Below are positions 5,994 to 14,122 of a stretch of 22,134 nucleotides of DNA, piece after piece. The notes under the pieces were generated by a model. That model was not told the DNA's origin and did no database searches. It saw only the letters and a list, made by a program, of their open reading frames with translations. The position numbers were made by a program, and so were the translations under genes. Position 1 is the stretch's first letter. Each line of letters starts with the position of its first letter. This DNA comes from a virus: positions 1 through 22,134 of IMG/VR virus record IMGVR_UViG_3300044972_000175; one strand, written 5' to 3'.

Positions 5994-7216
5994 TGAACAT
6001 TCGAGAATTATTCAGCCGCAGCCAGCCAGTGGCCGAGGCCCGCAGCATTGAGAATCCGGCGATCCCCGTATCCGCCGACAGCTTCCTGCGGTTCTTCGGC
6101 ATTTCGGGCGGCAACATTCCGGCTGTGACAATTGACAATGCCCTGAAGGTTCCGGCGGTTCACTCGGCGGTTGCGTTCCTCTCTCGGACCCTCGCGGCCC
6201 TCCCGCTCCATGCCTACAAGCGGACGGCAGATGGACCGGAGCGCCTGACCGGGAAGATCGAAATCATCATCCATGAGAACCCTAACCCGGACATGGACGC
6301 CTTCAAATTCCGGTCCTATTTCTGGCAACAGGTGTTCACAGGCGGTCGCGGTCTGGCGTGGATTGAGCGGGCGGGGCCAAACATTGAGGCCATCTGGCCG
6401 ATGGACCCGACCAAGGCGACGATCAAGCGTGTCAATGGTCGGATCATCTACGGGCTGGACGGTCGCGAGTATCCTGCGTCCGATGTGATCGACATTGCCT
6501 TCATGCTCCAGCATGACATGCTCAAGCATTACGGGCCTATCGCGCTTGCGGAAAAGGCCATCCAGCTCGCGCTGTCGATGAACGACTATGCGTCTGGCTT
6601 TTTTGCGGGCGGTGGTGTCCCGCCTCTGGCGCTTGTTGGCCCATTGCCCCAAGGCGCAGAAGCCATGAAGCGCGCAATGGCCGACATTCACCGCGCCATT
6701 GAAGTTGCCAAGTCGAGCGAGAAGCCGATCATCCCGATGCCGCCAGGGCATGAGTTGAAGCCGATTGGCTTTGATCCCGAGAAGGGCCAGATGACGGAGG
6801 CGCGGCGGTTCCAGGTTGAGGAGATCGCTCGCGCCTATCAGATGCCGCCGGTCTTCTTGCAAGACCTGACGCATGGCACGTTCAGCAATTCGGAACAGCA
6901 GGACCTGTTCTTCGTCAAGCACCTCGTCGGCCAGTGGGCGGCCGCGCTCGAAGGCGAACTAAACCTGAAGCTGTTCGGGCGTCTAAACAATAATAAATAC
7001 GTTGAGCATAACCTCGATGGTCTGCTCCGTGGTGACTTTGCTTCCCGCATGACTGGTCTGGCTCAGGCCATCCAGAGCGGTGTCCTGACGCCGAATGAAG
7101 CGCGTCTGATCGAGAACAGGCCAGCGCACAGCAACGTGGCCGCAGACGAATTGCACATTCAGGGCGCAACCGTGCCGCTTGGCAACAAGCCGCCCGCGCA
7201 GGAGATGCCTCAATGA
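5993..7216 (+). CDS. Portal protein, HK97 family
   Basis: A 407-residue protein starting at the ATG that overlaps the terL stop by one base. Diagnostic stretches are VPAVHSAVAFLSRTLAALPL near residues 50-70, then NPNPDMDAFKFRSYFWQQ and GGRGLAWIER. Further on come MPPVFLQDLTHGTFSNSEQQ and a C-terminal helix with NRPAHSNVAADELHIQG. This is the order of HK97-type portals. The dodecameric portal forms the DNA entry channel at one head vertex and docks the terminase. Length is typical. The frame is open further upstream into terL, but the overlapping ATG and family N-terminus decide the start. Confidence 0.95.
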   Translation: MNIRELFSRSQPVAEARSIENPAIPVSADSFLRFFGISGGNIPAVTIDNALKVPAVHSAVAFLSRTLAALPLHAYKRTADGPERLTGKIEIIIHENPNPDMDAFKFRSYFWQQVFTGGRGLAWIERAGPNIEAIWPMDPTKATIKRVNGRIIYGLDGREYPASDVIDIAFMLQHDMLKHYGPIALAEKAIQLALSMNDYASGFFAGGGVPPLALVGPLPQGAEAMKRAMADIHRAIEVAKSSEKPIIPMPPGHELKPIGFDPEKGQMTEARRFQVEEIARAYQMPPVFLQDLTHGTFSNSEQQDLFFVKHLVGQWAAALEGELNLKLFGRLNNNKYVEHNLDGLLRGDFASRMTGLAQAIQSGVLTPNEARLIENRPAHSNVAADELHIQGATVPLGNKPPAQEMPQ

Positions 7217-7827
7217 ACAACCGCGAACTCCGTCTCTTGACCGGCCTCAAGGTCGAAAAGCGAGAAGATGGTGCCGACTATATCCCAATGATTTCCGGCT
7301 ATGCCGCCGTGTTCGATACCGAGACGGTGATCGGCGGCAGGGAATGGGGCTTCCGCGAAAAGATTGCCAAGGGCGCTTTTGCCGAGGCGCTCAAGACTTC
7401 TGACGTTCGCGCGCTGTTCAACCATGAGGAGGATCACGTTCTTGGTCGCCTCAAGGCTGGAACGCTGCGGCTGACGGAAGACGAGCGCGGCCTCAAGGTT
7501 GAGATTGATCCTCCCGACACGCAGGATGCGCGCGACCTCATTACCAAAATGCAGCGCGGCGACATTGACCAGATGTCATTTGCGTTCACGATGGAAGGCG
7601 GCGTGCAGACTTGGGACGAGACGGGCGACATGGCTCTCCGCACCATTGAAAGGGTCGGGGCGCTTTGGGACGTCTCAGTTGTTACATTCCCGGCCTATCC
7701 CGAAACGGAAGCCGCAGCGCGCTCGCTTGCCGCCGTTCGCAAGGAACGCCAGCGCCAGAACTTTAACAACGCCGCTGCGCGACTAAAGCGCAAGGCGACG
7801 CAGGAACAGAAGTTCCGCAACATCTGA
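7213..7827 (+). CDS. HK97-type prohead protease
   Basis: A 204-residue protein, coupled to the portal by an ATGA overlap. It has the U35/S78 layout: SGYAAVFD near residue 28, KGAFAEAL at 53-60, the catalytic His in LFNHEEDHVLGR (H71), and the catalytic Ser in QMSFAF (S122). The C-terminal VTFPAYPETEA is a family hallmark. The herpesvirus-assemblin-like fold cleaves the scaffold (delta) domain of the capsid protein and itself inside the prohead. A basic tail (RKERQRQ ... RLKRKA) follows and may be removed during maturation. Placement between portal and capsid is canonical. Confidence 0.95.
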   Translation: MNNRELRLLTGLKVEKREDGADYIPMISGYAAVFDTETVIGGREWGFREKIAKGAFAEALKTSDVRALFNHEEDHVLGRLKAGTLRLTEDERGLKVEIDPPDTQDARDLITKMQRGDIDQMSFAFTMEGGVQTWDETGDMALRTIERVGALWDVSVVTFPAYPETEAAARSLAAVRKERQRQNFNNAAARLKRKATQEQKFRNI

Positions 7828-7905
7828 GTTTCACCCGCGCAAGCGGAGTCGGCGAGTGGCTTCCCGCTGCTGGCCTTTTCACCCCATGGACAGAAAGGAT
7901 TTACA

Positions 7906-9165
7906 ATGTCCATCACCGATCTGCACGACAAGCGGGGCCGCCTCGTTACCGAAGCCCGTTCCGCTCTTGAAGAGATCAAGTCCAACGCCGACGAGAGCCG
8001 CGCTGCGGAACTTGAGTCCCGTCACGACAAGATCATGGCTGAGTTCGACAAGCTCGACGCCACGATCAAGCGCGAGGAGAAGGTCGCCGAAGCTGAACGC
8101 CGCGCCGAAGATGTCCGCGCCAAGCAGCGCCCGATCCCGCAGGACGGCGAAGCTCGCGGCCAAGACAAGGCTGACACCCCGGAATACCGCATGGTCTTCG
8201 CCAAGGTTGTCTGCGGTATGCAGGACGAACTGACCTCCGAGGAGCGTTCCGTTCTGCGTCAGGGTTCGGCCAAGTTTGAGGCCCGTACCCAGACCGCTGG
8301 CACGACCACGGCTGGCGGCTTCACCGTCCCGACCGAACTCGCCACCTTCATCGACCGCGCCATGAAGGCGTGGGGTCCGATGTATGACGAGGCGAACTGC
8401 TCCGTCATCAGCACTTCGGCAGGAAACTCGCTGAAAATTCCGACTGTCGATGATACCTCGGTGGTGGCTGTCGCCCACACCGAAGGCACTGCGCTTACCG
8501 ACGATGCCGGTTCCGATGTTACGTTCGGCCAGAAGTCGTTGGATGCCTTTGCGTTCGACACCGAGTTCGTGAAGTGGTCTTGGGAACTCAACTCCGACAG
8601 CATCTTCGCTATGGAGCAGCTCCTCGGTGATCTGCTGGGTGAGCGTCTTGCGCGCATCGCCAACGTGCAGCTCACCACCGGCACCGGCTCGTCGGCTCCC
8701 AACGGTATTGTCACCGCCTCGGCTGCTGGCAAGACCGCCGCGTCGGCCACGGCCATCACCGCTGACGAGATCATCGACCTCCTGCACTCGGTTGACCCGG
8801 CTTATCGCCAGTCTCCGAAGGCGCGGTTTATGTTCAACGACAGCACGCTCTCGGCAATCCGCAAGCTCAAGGATGGTCAGGGCAACTACCTGTGGCAGAT
8901 GGGCGATGTAACCGCCGGTCAGCCCGGTACGCTGCTCGGCTATCGCTACAGCGTCAACCAGGCGATGGACAGCATTGCCGCGTCGAAGAAGGTCATTCTC
9001 TTCGGTGACTTTGGCAAGTATTACGTTCGCAAGGTCGGCGGCCCGGTGGTCGGCGTCATGCGCGAGCGTTTCTGGCCTGACCTCGGCATCGCTGGTCTGA
9101 TCCGCTTTGACGGCGAGATCGGCCAGTCGGCGGCGGTCAAGCACCTCGTCACCCCTGCATCGTAA
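7906..9165 (+). CDS. Major capsid protein, HK97 gp5 family, with delta domain
   Basis: A 419-residue protein with a strong ribosome binding site (AAAGGA 7894-7899). Residues ~5-75 are a charged heptad-like coiled coil (LEEIK ... DATIKREEKVAEAERRAED), the delta/scaffold domain removed by the neighbouring protease. The shell domain begins around TQTAGTTTAGGFTVPTEL (128-145), where most family members show GGxxVP. Further family motifs are SGAKTYPNG-like ANVQLTTGTGSSAPNGI and FMFNDSTLSAIRKLKDGQGNYLW. It assembles the icosahedral head. Cleavage probably falls near residues 105-130, which is inferred from HK97. A hairpin terminator follows, as is common after highly expressed capsid genes. Confidence 0.96.
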   Translation: MSITDLHDKRGRLVTEARSALEEIKSNADESRAAELESRHDKIMAEFDKLDATIKREEKVAEAERRAEDVRAKQRPIPQDGEARGQDKADTPEYRMVFAKVVCGMQDELTSEERSVLRQGSAKFEARTQTAGTTTAGGFTVPTELATFIDRAMKAWGPMYDEANCSVISTSAGNSLKIPTVDDTSVVAVAHTEGTALTDDAGSDVTFGQKSLDAFAFDTEFVKWSWELNSDSIFAMEQLLGDLLGERLARIANVQLTTGTGSSAPNGIVTASAAGKTAASATAITADEIIDLLHSVDPAYRQSPKARFMFNDSTLSAIRKLKDGQGNYLWQMGDVTAGQPGTLLGYRYSVNQAMDSIAASKKVILFGDFGKYYVRKVGGPVVGVMRERFWPDLGIAGLIRFDGEIGQSAAVKHLVTPAS

Positions 9166-9172
9166 TCAAGAG

Positions 9173-9200
9173 GGCGGGGGCTCCGGCTCCCGCCTTTCCT
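9173..9200 (+). terminator. Rho-independent terminator after the capsid gene
   Basis: Left arm GGCGGGGGC (9173-9181), loop TCCG, right arm GCTCCCGCC (9186-9194): nine pairs including one G-U wobble. The closing C(UCCG)G is a UNCG-type stable tetraloop. TTTCCTCTTT follows. Because the operon continues downstream, it probably attenuates rather than ends transcription, giving more capsid mRNA than connector mRNA. Confidence 0.7.
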
Positions 9201-9216
9201 CTTTGGAGTTTCCGAT

Positions 9217-9393
9217 ATGAAGATCAAGTTGCTCGTTTCGTTTGCTGGCGTGGACTTCGCGCTGGACGCTGGCACGGAAACCGACCGCTTCCCCGAAGCC
9301 GAAGCCATCCGCATGATTGAAGCCGGTTATGCCGAGCCCGTTGCTGTGGCATCGGTTGAGACTGCCACCCGCAAGGTCCGCGAGAAGCGATAA
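9217..9393 (+). CDS. Small protein between capsid and connector
   Basis: A 58-residue ORF with GGAG (9205-9208) eight bases before ATG 9217. It starts MKIKLLVSFAGVDFALDAGT and ends with a basic TRKVREKR. The pattern, a short beta-rich protein with FPEAEAIRMIEAGYAEPV, resembles small proteins often found between the capsid and the head-tail connector in HK97-like phages, whose role is not established. It starts after the capsid terminator and ends two bases before the connector gene, so it belongs to the connector transcript. Confidence that it is expressed comes from the ribosome binding site and the tight packing. Confidence 0.75.
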   Translation: MKIKLLVSFAGVDFALDAGTETDRFPEAEAIRMIEAGYAEPVAVASVETATRKVREKR

Positions 9394-9395
9394 CC

Positions 9396-9956
9396 ATGTG
9401 GTATCCCGCCTCCGTTGCCGCCCCGGCGTCTGAGCCTGTCACGTTGACACAGGCAAAGGCGCAACTTCGCGTGGATCATTCCGATGATGACACGCTGATC
9501 AACAGCTTAATCAAGGCGGCACGGGCGCACATCGAGGCTGCTTGTGCATCGCGGTTTTCCGCGCGCACGGGTGTTTCATTCAAGTGTGATGGGTTCGCGG
9601 ACCTTGCTCGTCTTCCAGAGGCCCCGGTTTCCTCCATCACTTCCATCACTTACCTTGACACCACGGGCGCATCGCAGACTCTCGCCAGCACTGTCTATGA
9701 AGTGCGAGCCGATGGCCTTGACGTTGGCATTGTTTTGAAGACTGACCAGACTTGGCCCACCACGCAGTCTGGTTCGCGTGTGACGGTCACGGCGGCGATT
9801 GGTTATGCGACGGCTCCAGAAGACATTTGCCACGCGCTGCTGATGCTTATCGCTCACTGGTATGAAAACCGCGCCACTGTGAACGTCGGCAACATTACCT
9901 CCGAGCTTCCGTTCGCAGTCAATGCGCTGATCTCTAACCATCGGCGCGGCGTCTGA
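9396..9956 (+). CDS. Head-tail connector protein, phiE125 gp8 / HK97 gp6-like
   Basis: A 186-residue protein. The N-terminal EPVTLTQAKAQLRVDHSDDDTLINSLIKAARAHIE pattern is the defining segment of phiE125 gp8/HK97 gp6-type connectors (L-x-E-A-K-x-x-L-R-x-D-x-x-x-D-D). After a beta-rich middle (TSITYLDTTGASQTL, the repeated S-I-T strand), the C-terminal helix PEDICHALLMLIAHWYENR is equally typical. Such proteins form a ring under the portal that seals the filled head and receives the tail. It starts two bases after the previous stop and ends one base before the next ATG. Confidence 0.92.
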   Translation: MWYPASVAAPASEPVTLTQAKAQLRVDHSDDDTLINSLIKAARAHIEAACASRFSARTGVSFKCDGFADLARLPEAPVSSITSITYLDTTGASQTLASTVYEVRADGLDVGIVLKTDQTWPTTQSGSRVTVTAAIGYATAPEDICHALLMLIAHWYENRATVNVGNITSELPFAVNALISNHRRGV

Positions 9957-9957
9957 C

Positions 9958-10290
9958 ATGGACGCAGGGCAACTGGACCGCAGGATTGTCCTCAGTCGGG
10001 CATCCTCAACCCTCGATGGTTTCAACGAGCCCGTCTATTCCTGGGCCACGCTGGCGACCGTGTGGGCGCAGATGGTGCCGGTTAACGACGGCGAGCGGAT
10101 GCGGGCGGGCGAGACGCTCGCGAACATGCAGAACCGGTTCACGATCCGGTGGTCCGCTACAACGGCCACAGTTGACCCCCGCGACCGGCTGACGTTCAAC
10201 GGGCGCGAGTACGATATAAACGGCGTCAAGCTGATCGGGCGGAACGAATACATCGAGATCACCGCGACCGCTCGGGCGGAAACGCCATGA
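9958..10290 (+). CDS. Head closure / head-tail adaptor protein
   Basis: A 110-residue, mostly beta-stranded protein: AGQLDRRIVLSR at the start, NEPVYSWATLATVWAQMVP in the middle, then RFTIRWSATT, RDRLTFNGREYDINGVKLIGRNEYIEITA. This matches the phage head-tail joining (SPP1 gp16-like) family, where a small beta-barrel closes the connector channel. Length is normal. It overlaps the next gene by ATGA. Confidence 0.9.
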   Translation: MDAGQLDRRIVLSRASSTLDGFNEPVYSWATLATVWAQMVPVNDGERMRAGETLANMQNRFTIRWSATTATVDPRDRLTFNGREYDINGVKLIGRNEYIEITATARAETP

Positions 10291-10868
10291 GCGTGATGGT
10301 GTCGGTCGCCGGCTTGCGGGAATTGGACCGGGCGCTGGGGATGCTCCCGAAGTCTACGGCTCGAAACGTCCTGAAGCGCACGCTCGATAAGGCAGCGCAG
10401 CCGATTGTTGCGGAGGCCAAGCGCCAAGTACCGGTGAAGACGGGAACACTGCGCGACAGCATCACCGCCTCAACGCGGATCAAGAACAAGACGGGAAGCG
10501 CAGAATTTGCTTCCGCTATGAAGGCTGGTCTTGGCAAGGCCGCCGCCCGGTCTGCACTTCTCGCTGCACGGCGGGCGAACAAAGGGCAGGGCTCATTCGC
10601 TGAAACCTATGTCGGCCCCGCTCGCGGCAAGGGCGTGATCCGTTACGCCCACATCGTGGAGTTCGGCAGTAACGACACAGCGCCGCATCCGTTCATGCGC
10701 CCGGCGTGGGACTCTACGAAAGACCAAGCCTTGAGCATCATCAAGGCGGAACTTGGCAACGAGATAATCAAAGCTGCGAGGCGCGTTGGCCGCAGCAAGA
10801 AGCAGTCCCTGGCCGCAAAGCAGAGCGCGTCAATGGCGGCGCTAATGGCTTTTGAGGCGGGATACTAA
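10287..10868 (+). CDS. HK97 gp10-like tail component
   Basis: A 193-residue protein. The core family features are VAGLRELDRALGML at the start, a helix KAAQPIVAEAKRQVPVKTGTLRDSI (the VPVxTGxLRxSI motif) and IVEFGSNDTAPHPFMRPAWD near residue 130. HK97 gp10-type proteins lie at the head-tail junction and are needed for joining. The basic C-terminus (RVGRSKKQSLAAKQS) is longer than in short members. A coupled ATGA start follows the head closure gene, and the DUF3168 gene begins immediately after its stop. Confidence 0.9.
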   Translation: MSVMVSVAGLRELDRALGMLPKSTARNVLKRTLDKAAQPIVAEAKRQVPVKTGTLRDSITASTRIKNKTGSAEFASAMKAGLGKAAARSALLAARRANKGQGSFAETYVGPARGKGVIRYAHIVEFGSNDTAPHPFMRPAWDSTKDQALSIIKAELGNEIIKAARRVGRSKKQSLAAKQSASMAALMAFEAGY

Positions 10869-11378
10869 ATGGAAGAGGCCCTCGTCGCATATCTGCTCGC
10901 TATCCCAGCGGCCAATAGCGCCGAAGCGTTGCTGCATTCTACGGTTTACGGGACAGAGCGCGGCGTGGCACTGGACTTCACGACCAATGCCTATGCGTCT
11001 GCGAACGCCACGGTGATGACGCTTCCCGCCATTGTTGGCTCGCGCATCCATTGGGTTCGCTCTCCGCAGGGTTCGGCCTCGCCTCGCGTGGTACTCTACA
11101 AGATTTCCGGCCTGCGGGACATGACGCTGAACAGCGGCCCCACTGGCTACGTTTCCAGCCGCGTCCAGTGCGATTGCTTCGGCACCAGCTATGGCAGCGC
11201 CAAGGCAGTCGCCCGCGCCCTAGAGGCCCGCCTGAGCGGCTACAGCGGCACGACCGGGAATGTTCGCTTTGAAGGCGCGTTCCTCGTTGGCGAGCGCGAC
11301 GATTTCTTCGACACGGACACGCCCGATAAGCTGTTCAGAACCAGCCTTGATTTTAACATTTGGACGAAAGGAACTTAA
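10869..11378 (+). CDS. Tail terminator / tail completion protein, DUF3168
   Basis: A 169-residue protein. The layout MEEALVAYLL, VVLYKISG, SSRVQCDCFG, SAKAVARALEARLSGYSG and a C-terminal strand LFRTSLDFNIW agrees with DUF3168 tail terminators, which cap the tail tube and fix its length. One insertion-like stretch, GVALDFTTNAYA at 10962-10997, precedes the usual VVLYKISG strand; the same short motif recurs at the C-termini of two adsorption-region proteins. The start ATG abuts the previous TAA directly. Confidence 0.85.
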   Translation: MEEALVAYLLAIPAANSAEALLHSTVYGTERGVALDFTTNAYASANATVMTLPAIVGSRIHWVRSPQGSASPRVVLYKISGLRDMTLNSGPTGYVSSRVQCDCFGTSYGSAKAVARALEARLSGYSGTTGNVRFEGAFLVGERDDFFDTDTPDKLFRTSLDFNIWTKGT

Positions 11379-11380
11379 CC

Positions 11381-11791
11381 ATGCCCTCCACGGCTGTCCT
11401 TGGCTACAACGTAGACTTCGCCATCTACAACGGCTCGACCTACACCCAGTTGGCCGAGGTCACCAACATCACCTGGCCCGGCTACAAGCGCGACGCAATC
11501 GACGTTACCTATATGGACAGCGCCGACCAGTTCCGCGAGTTCATCCCCGGCCTCATGGACGCTGGCGAGGCGACCGTCGAAATCAACTGGGTGCCGTCCA
11601 ACACGGATGTGATCGTTGCCGCTCTCACGGCTGCGACGGTCGGGCAGTTCAAGCTCACCTATAACGCTGGCGCTAACCTTGTGTTCAAGGCAATCGTGAC
11701 CAGCTACGAAATGCAGTCGCCCCTCGGTGAAAAGCTGTCGGCCACGGCAACCTTCAAGGTCACCGGCAAGCCAACCTGGGCTGCTTCGTAA
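11381..11791 (+). CDS. Major tail tube protein
   Basis: ATG 11381 is chosen over an upstream in-frame ATG (11360) because AAAGGA (11368-11373) sits seven bases before it; this gives 136 residues. Features are VLGYNVDFAIYNGSTYTQLAEVTNITWPG, DVTYMDSADQFREFIPGLMDAGEATVEINW and a C-terminal YEMQSPLGEKLSATATFKVTGKP. These are typical of siphophage tail tube proteins (lambda gpV N-terminal domain/GTA-like), a beta-sandwich that stacks in hexameric rings. Its strong ribosome binding site fits high expression. Its TAA overlaps the chaperone ATG by one base. Confidence 0.9.
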   Translation: MPSTAVLGYNVDFAIYNGSTYTQLAEVTNITWPGYKRDAIDVTYMDSADQFREFIPGLMDAGEATVEINWVPSNTDVIVAALTAATVGQFKLTYNAGANLVFKAIVTSYEMQSPLGEKLSATATFKVTGKPTWAAS

Positions 11792-12111
11792 TGGCTAACC
11801 CGGCGCGCGGCGAGGTCGCCTTCCGGGTGGCAGACGAGGACTATGTCCTAAAGTTTACCACCAACGCGATCTGCAAGGTTGAGAAAGAGTTGGAAGAGGG
11901 CCTCAATTCAATTCTCCAAAACATGCAGCGCGTGACCACCGTTCGCGCGCTCTTCTGGGCGGGGCTGCACTTCTATCGGCCCAACCTCACCGTTCCGCAG
12001 ACTGGCGACCTCATCGACCGCGTTGGCATGGGACCGGCTACGGAGGCCATCGGCAAGGCGCTCACAGCAGCGTTCTCTCCTGCCACTGAGGGCGACGCCC
12101 CAAACGCATAA
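11791..12111 (+). CDS. Tail assembly chaperone, short form (GTA gp10 type)
   Basis: A 106-residue protein: GEVAFRVADEDYVLKFTTNAICKVEKELEEGLNSIL, then RALFWAGLHFYRPNLT and a flexible acidic tail. This is the usual pattern of GTA_gp10/TAC_11 chaperones, which keep the tape measure soluble and recruit tail tube subunits. It ends at TAA 12109-12111, four bases after a slippery heptamer, so this short form should be the major product. It plays the role lambda gpG plays. Confidence 0.88.
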   Translation: MANPARGEVAFRVADEDYVLKFTTNAICKVEKELEEGLNSILQNMQRVTTVRALFWAGLHFYRPNLTVPQTGDLIDRVGMGPATEAIGKALTAAFSPATEGDAPNA

Positions 12112-12443
12112 ACCCAGAAGCACGCACCGATTGGGACGATCTCCACCTGATATGGATGGCGAGCGGCCACGATCCCGCGCGGTTCTGGGACCTGACAATG
12201 CGCGAAGTAGATCGCGAGTTTCGAGCAACCGCAAAGATACGCGAGCGCGAGACAAACGAAAGGCTTTGGCTGGCTTGGCATATTGTGGCGCTAGACCGAA
12301 CCGAGAAGCTGCCGAAACTTGAGACGCTGATGATTAAGTCAAGCGCACCCAAACCGAAACTGGCAGGCGATCAAATGCTGTTCGCGATGAAGTCGATCTT
12401 CCTAGCGTTCGGTGGCGACCCGGCAGACTTGAGGACTGAGTAA
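11791..12443 (+). CDS. Tail assembly chaperone, frameshifted long form (G-GT type)
   Basis: Translation shifts -1 at 12099-12105 and continues RINPEARTDWDDLHLIWMASG from codon 12105 to TAA 12441-12443, for a product of about 217 residues. The downstream part (FWDLTMREVDREFRAT ... RLWLAWHIVALDRTEKLPKLETLM) resembles the T part of known GT fusions (tryptophan-rich FWxLTxRE, then AWHxAxLxRxxKLPKLExL). An independent start at ATG 12156 exists, but it would discard the conserved WDDLHLIWM upstream and has no clear ribosome binding site. The tape measure gene begins with a TAATG overlap, the standard context. The long form is expected to be a minor product. Confidence 0.85.
12099..12105 (+). promoter_or_regulatory. 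-1 ribosomal frameshift site CCCAAAC
   Basis: In the chaperone reading frame the last codons are GCC CCA AAC GCA TAA. This gives C CCA AAC, an exact X XXY YYZ heptamer, with one sense codon between it and the stop. Slipping back one base enters an open frame of 112 codons ending at 12443. I saw no obvious strong downstream hairpin by eye. Confidence 0.85.
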
Positions 12444-14122
12444 TGAGCCAAGCACAGATCGGTAATCTGAATGTGTCGCTGGGCATCAATACCGCCCAGT
12501 TTGCGGCAGGGCTGTCGCAGGCTCAAAGCTCGCTTGCCACCTTTGGCAAAGGTCTAAAGGCGTTCGCTACCGGCGCAGCTGCTGTCGGTATCTTCAGCCA
12601 ATCAATCGCGGCGCTAAAAGACGTTGCCGATATGGGCGACGTTGCCGAAAGCATCGGCATCACAGCCGAGCAGATGCAGGTGTTCAACCGCCTCGCTCTT
12701 GCGTCTGGCGCGTCAACCGATGTGATGACGCGCGGACTTCAGTCAATCGCGGAGCAGTCCGTAGACACCAATTCAAAACTGGCCCAGCTATTCGCGGCGA
12801 ATGGCCTGGTAACATCCGGCAAGACTATGAACCAGATCATTCTGGATTTCATGGAACTCCTGAAGAATGCGCGAACGCCAGCCGAACAGTTGGCTATGGC
12901 GACAGAAGTGCTCGGCGCAAAGGTTGGCCGTCAGCTTGTTGAAGCTCTCCGCACTGGCTCTCAAGGCTGGCAGGAAGAGTTCGGGAATATGCGGGAGTCC
13001 GGGAACTATCTTGCGAACGAGTCTGTTGTTGACGCACAGCGGATCGAGACAGCTTATAATCAGGCTATTGCAAGCATCGCAACCGCTTGGCAACGGATGG
13101 TTGTCAAGATGCTGCAAGGCGCTGAGAATGTTGCGGCTGCTCTTGATCCTATCATCAATCCAGACTTCTCAAAGCCGACAGCTGGTGGCGAGTTGTTTCG
13201 TTATCTATTTGGCGGGCAGACCACGCCAGGGTTCGGAGAGTCTCCGGGGTTCCTGAAGAACTCACCGTCTGTAAACATGGGGCCGATGGGAGGCCCCGGC
13301 CAGTTCGCTCCGATCCCTTCCAAGGTTAGCGTTCTGCCAGTTGATCCGCCCAAGATACAGAAAATCACAAAGGAAGTTGACGAGGCGACGGATGCTCTTG
13401 AGCGTCTGAAATCTGAAGGACAAACCTTGTGGGAGTCAACCCGCACACCGATTGAATCCTACCAGCTGGGCATTCGCAACCTGAACGGCTTGTTGCAACA
13501 GGGCGTTATCGAACACGACACATACGACCGCGCAGTGAAGCAGCTTCAAGACGAGTTCAGCGAGGCTGTTCCTGCCGCTTATGAGTTTGGAACCGCGCTC
13601 CAGAGCATCGGCCAGACAATCATGGACACGCTGGGGTCCGCTATTGAAGGTCTGATTTCCGGGACAATGAGCCTGAAGGACGCCTTCACGAGCATGACCG
13701 CGAGTGTTGCTCAACAGCTTTCACAGCTGGCCGCGCAACTTATAAAGTCTTCAATCTTCAAACTGCTCTCGATGCTGGCCGGTGGCATGGGTGGCGTCAC
13801 GGTTGGCGGGATGTCGTTTGGTGGGTTCTACGCTGACGGCGGCAACCTCGGCTCCGGCAAGTGGGGCATCGCTGGCGAGAATGGTCCCGAGATCATCCAC
13901 GGGCCTGCGGCAGTCACGCCGATGGGCGGTGCTTCAGCGCCCCAGATGAACGTGACCGTTATCAACAATTCGTCGGCCTCGGTGAACACCCGCAAGAACT
14001 CTCGGGGCGAACTGGAAGTGATGGTCGAGGACATGCTTGCCGAGAAGCTCATTCGCGGCGGCAACAAGATCGACGCGGCGCTTGCTCGAGGTTACGGGCT
14101 TCGGAGGGCTGGCAGATCATGA
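12443..14122 (+). CDS. Tail tape measure protein
   Basis: A 559-residue protein following the chaperone pair, as tape measures do. The N-terminus (LNVSLGINTAQFAAGLSQAQSSL) matches tape measure starts. Long helical stretches follow, with hydrophobic patches near residues 35-60 and 430-465 and a Gly-rich C-terminal segment with ADGGN and GENGPE (478-483), a common tape measure ending. It sets tail length and is ejected toward the cell envelope. With roughly 0.15 nm per residue seen in other siphophages, the tail would be about 80-90 nm, short for the class. Its TGA overlaps the next ATG (ATGA). Confidence 0.9.
   Translation: MSQAQIGNLNVSLGINTAQFAAGLSQAQSSLATFGKGLKAFATGAAAVGIFSQSIAALKDVADMGDVAESIGITAEQMQVFNRLALASGASTDVMTRGLQSIAEQSVDTNSKLAQLFAANGLVTSGKTMNQIILDFMELLKNARTPAEQLAMATEVLGAKVGRQLVEALRTGSQGWQEEFGNMRESGNYLANESVVDAQRIETAYNQAIASIATAWQRMVVKMLQGAENVAAALDPIINPDFSKPTAGGELFRYLFGGQTTPGFGESPGFLKNSPSVNMGPMGGPGQFAPIPSKVSVLPVDPPKIQKITKEVDEATDALERLKSEGQTLWESTRTPIESYQLGIRNLNGLLQQGVIEHDTYDRAVKQLQDEFSEAVPAAYEFGTALQSIGQTIMDTLGSAIEGLISGTMSLKDAFTSMTASVAQQLSQLAAQLIKSSIFKLLSMLAGGMGGVTVGGMSFGGFYADGGNLGSGKWGIAGENGPEIIHGPAAVTPMGGASAPQMNVTVINNSSASVNTRKNSRGELEVMVEDMLAEKLIRGGNKIDAALARGYGLRRAGRS

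Noticed and set aside
6008-6922. 304-residue antisense ORF across the portal gene
   Set aside because: Same reason: complete overlap with a well-identified gene, no domain and atypical composition.
7879-9144. 421-residue antisense ORF across the capsid gene
   Set aside because: It mirrors the capsid gene almost exactly and shows no family motif. It is explained by codon choice on the coding strand.
12023-12322. 99-residue ORF across the chaperone junction
   Set aside because: It is in the third frame. The frameshifted chaperone reading, with its slippery site and conserved residues, explains this region.
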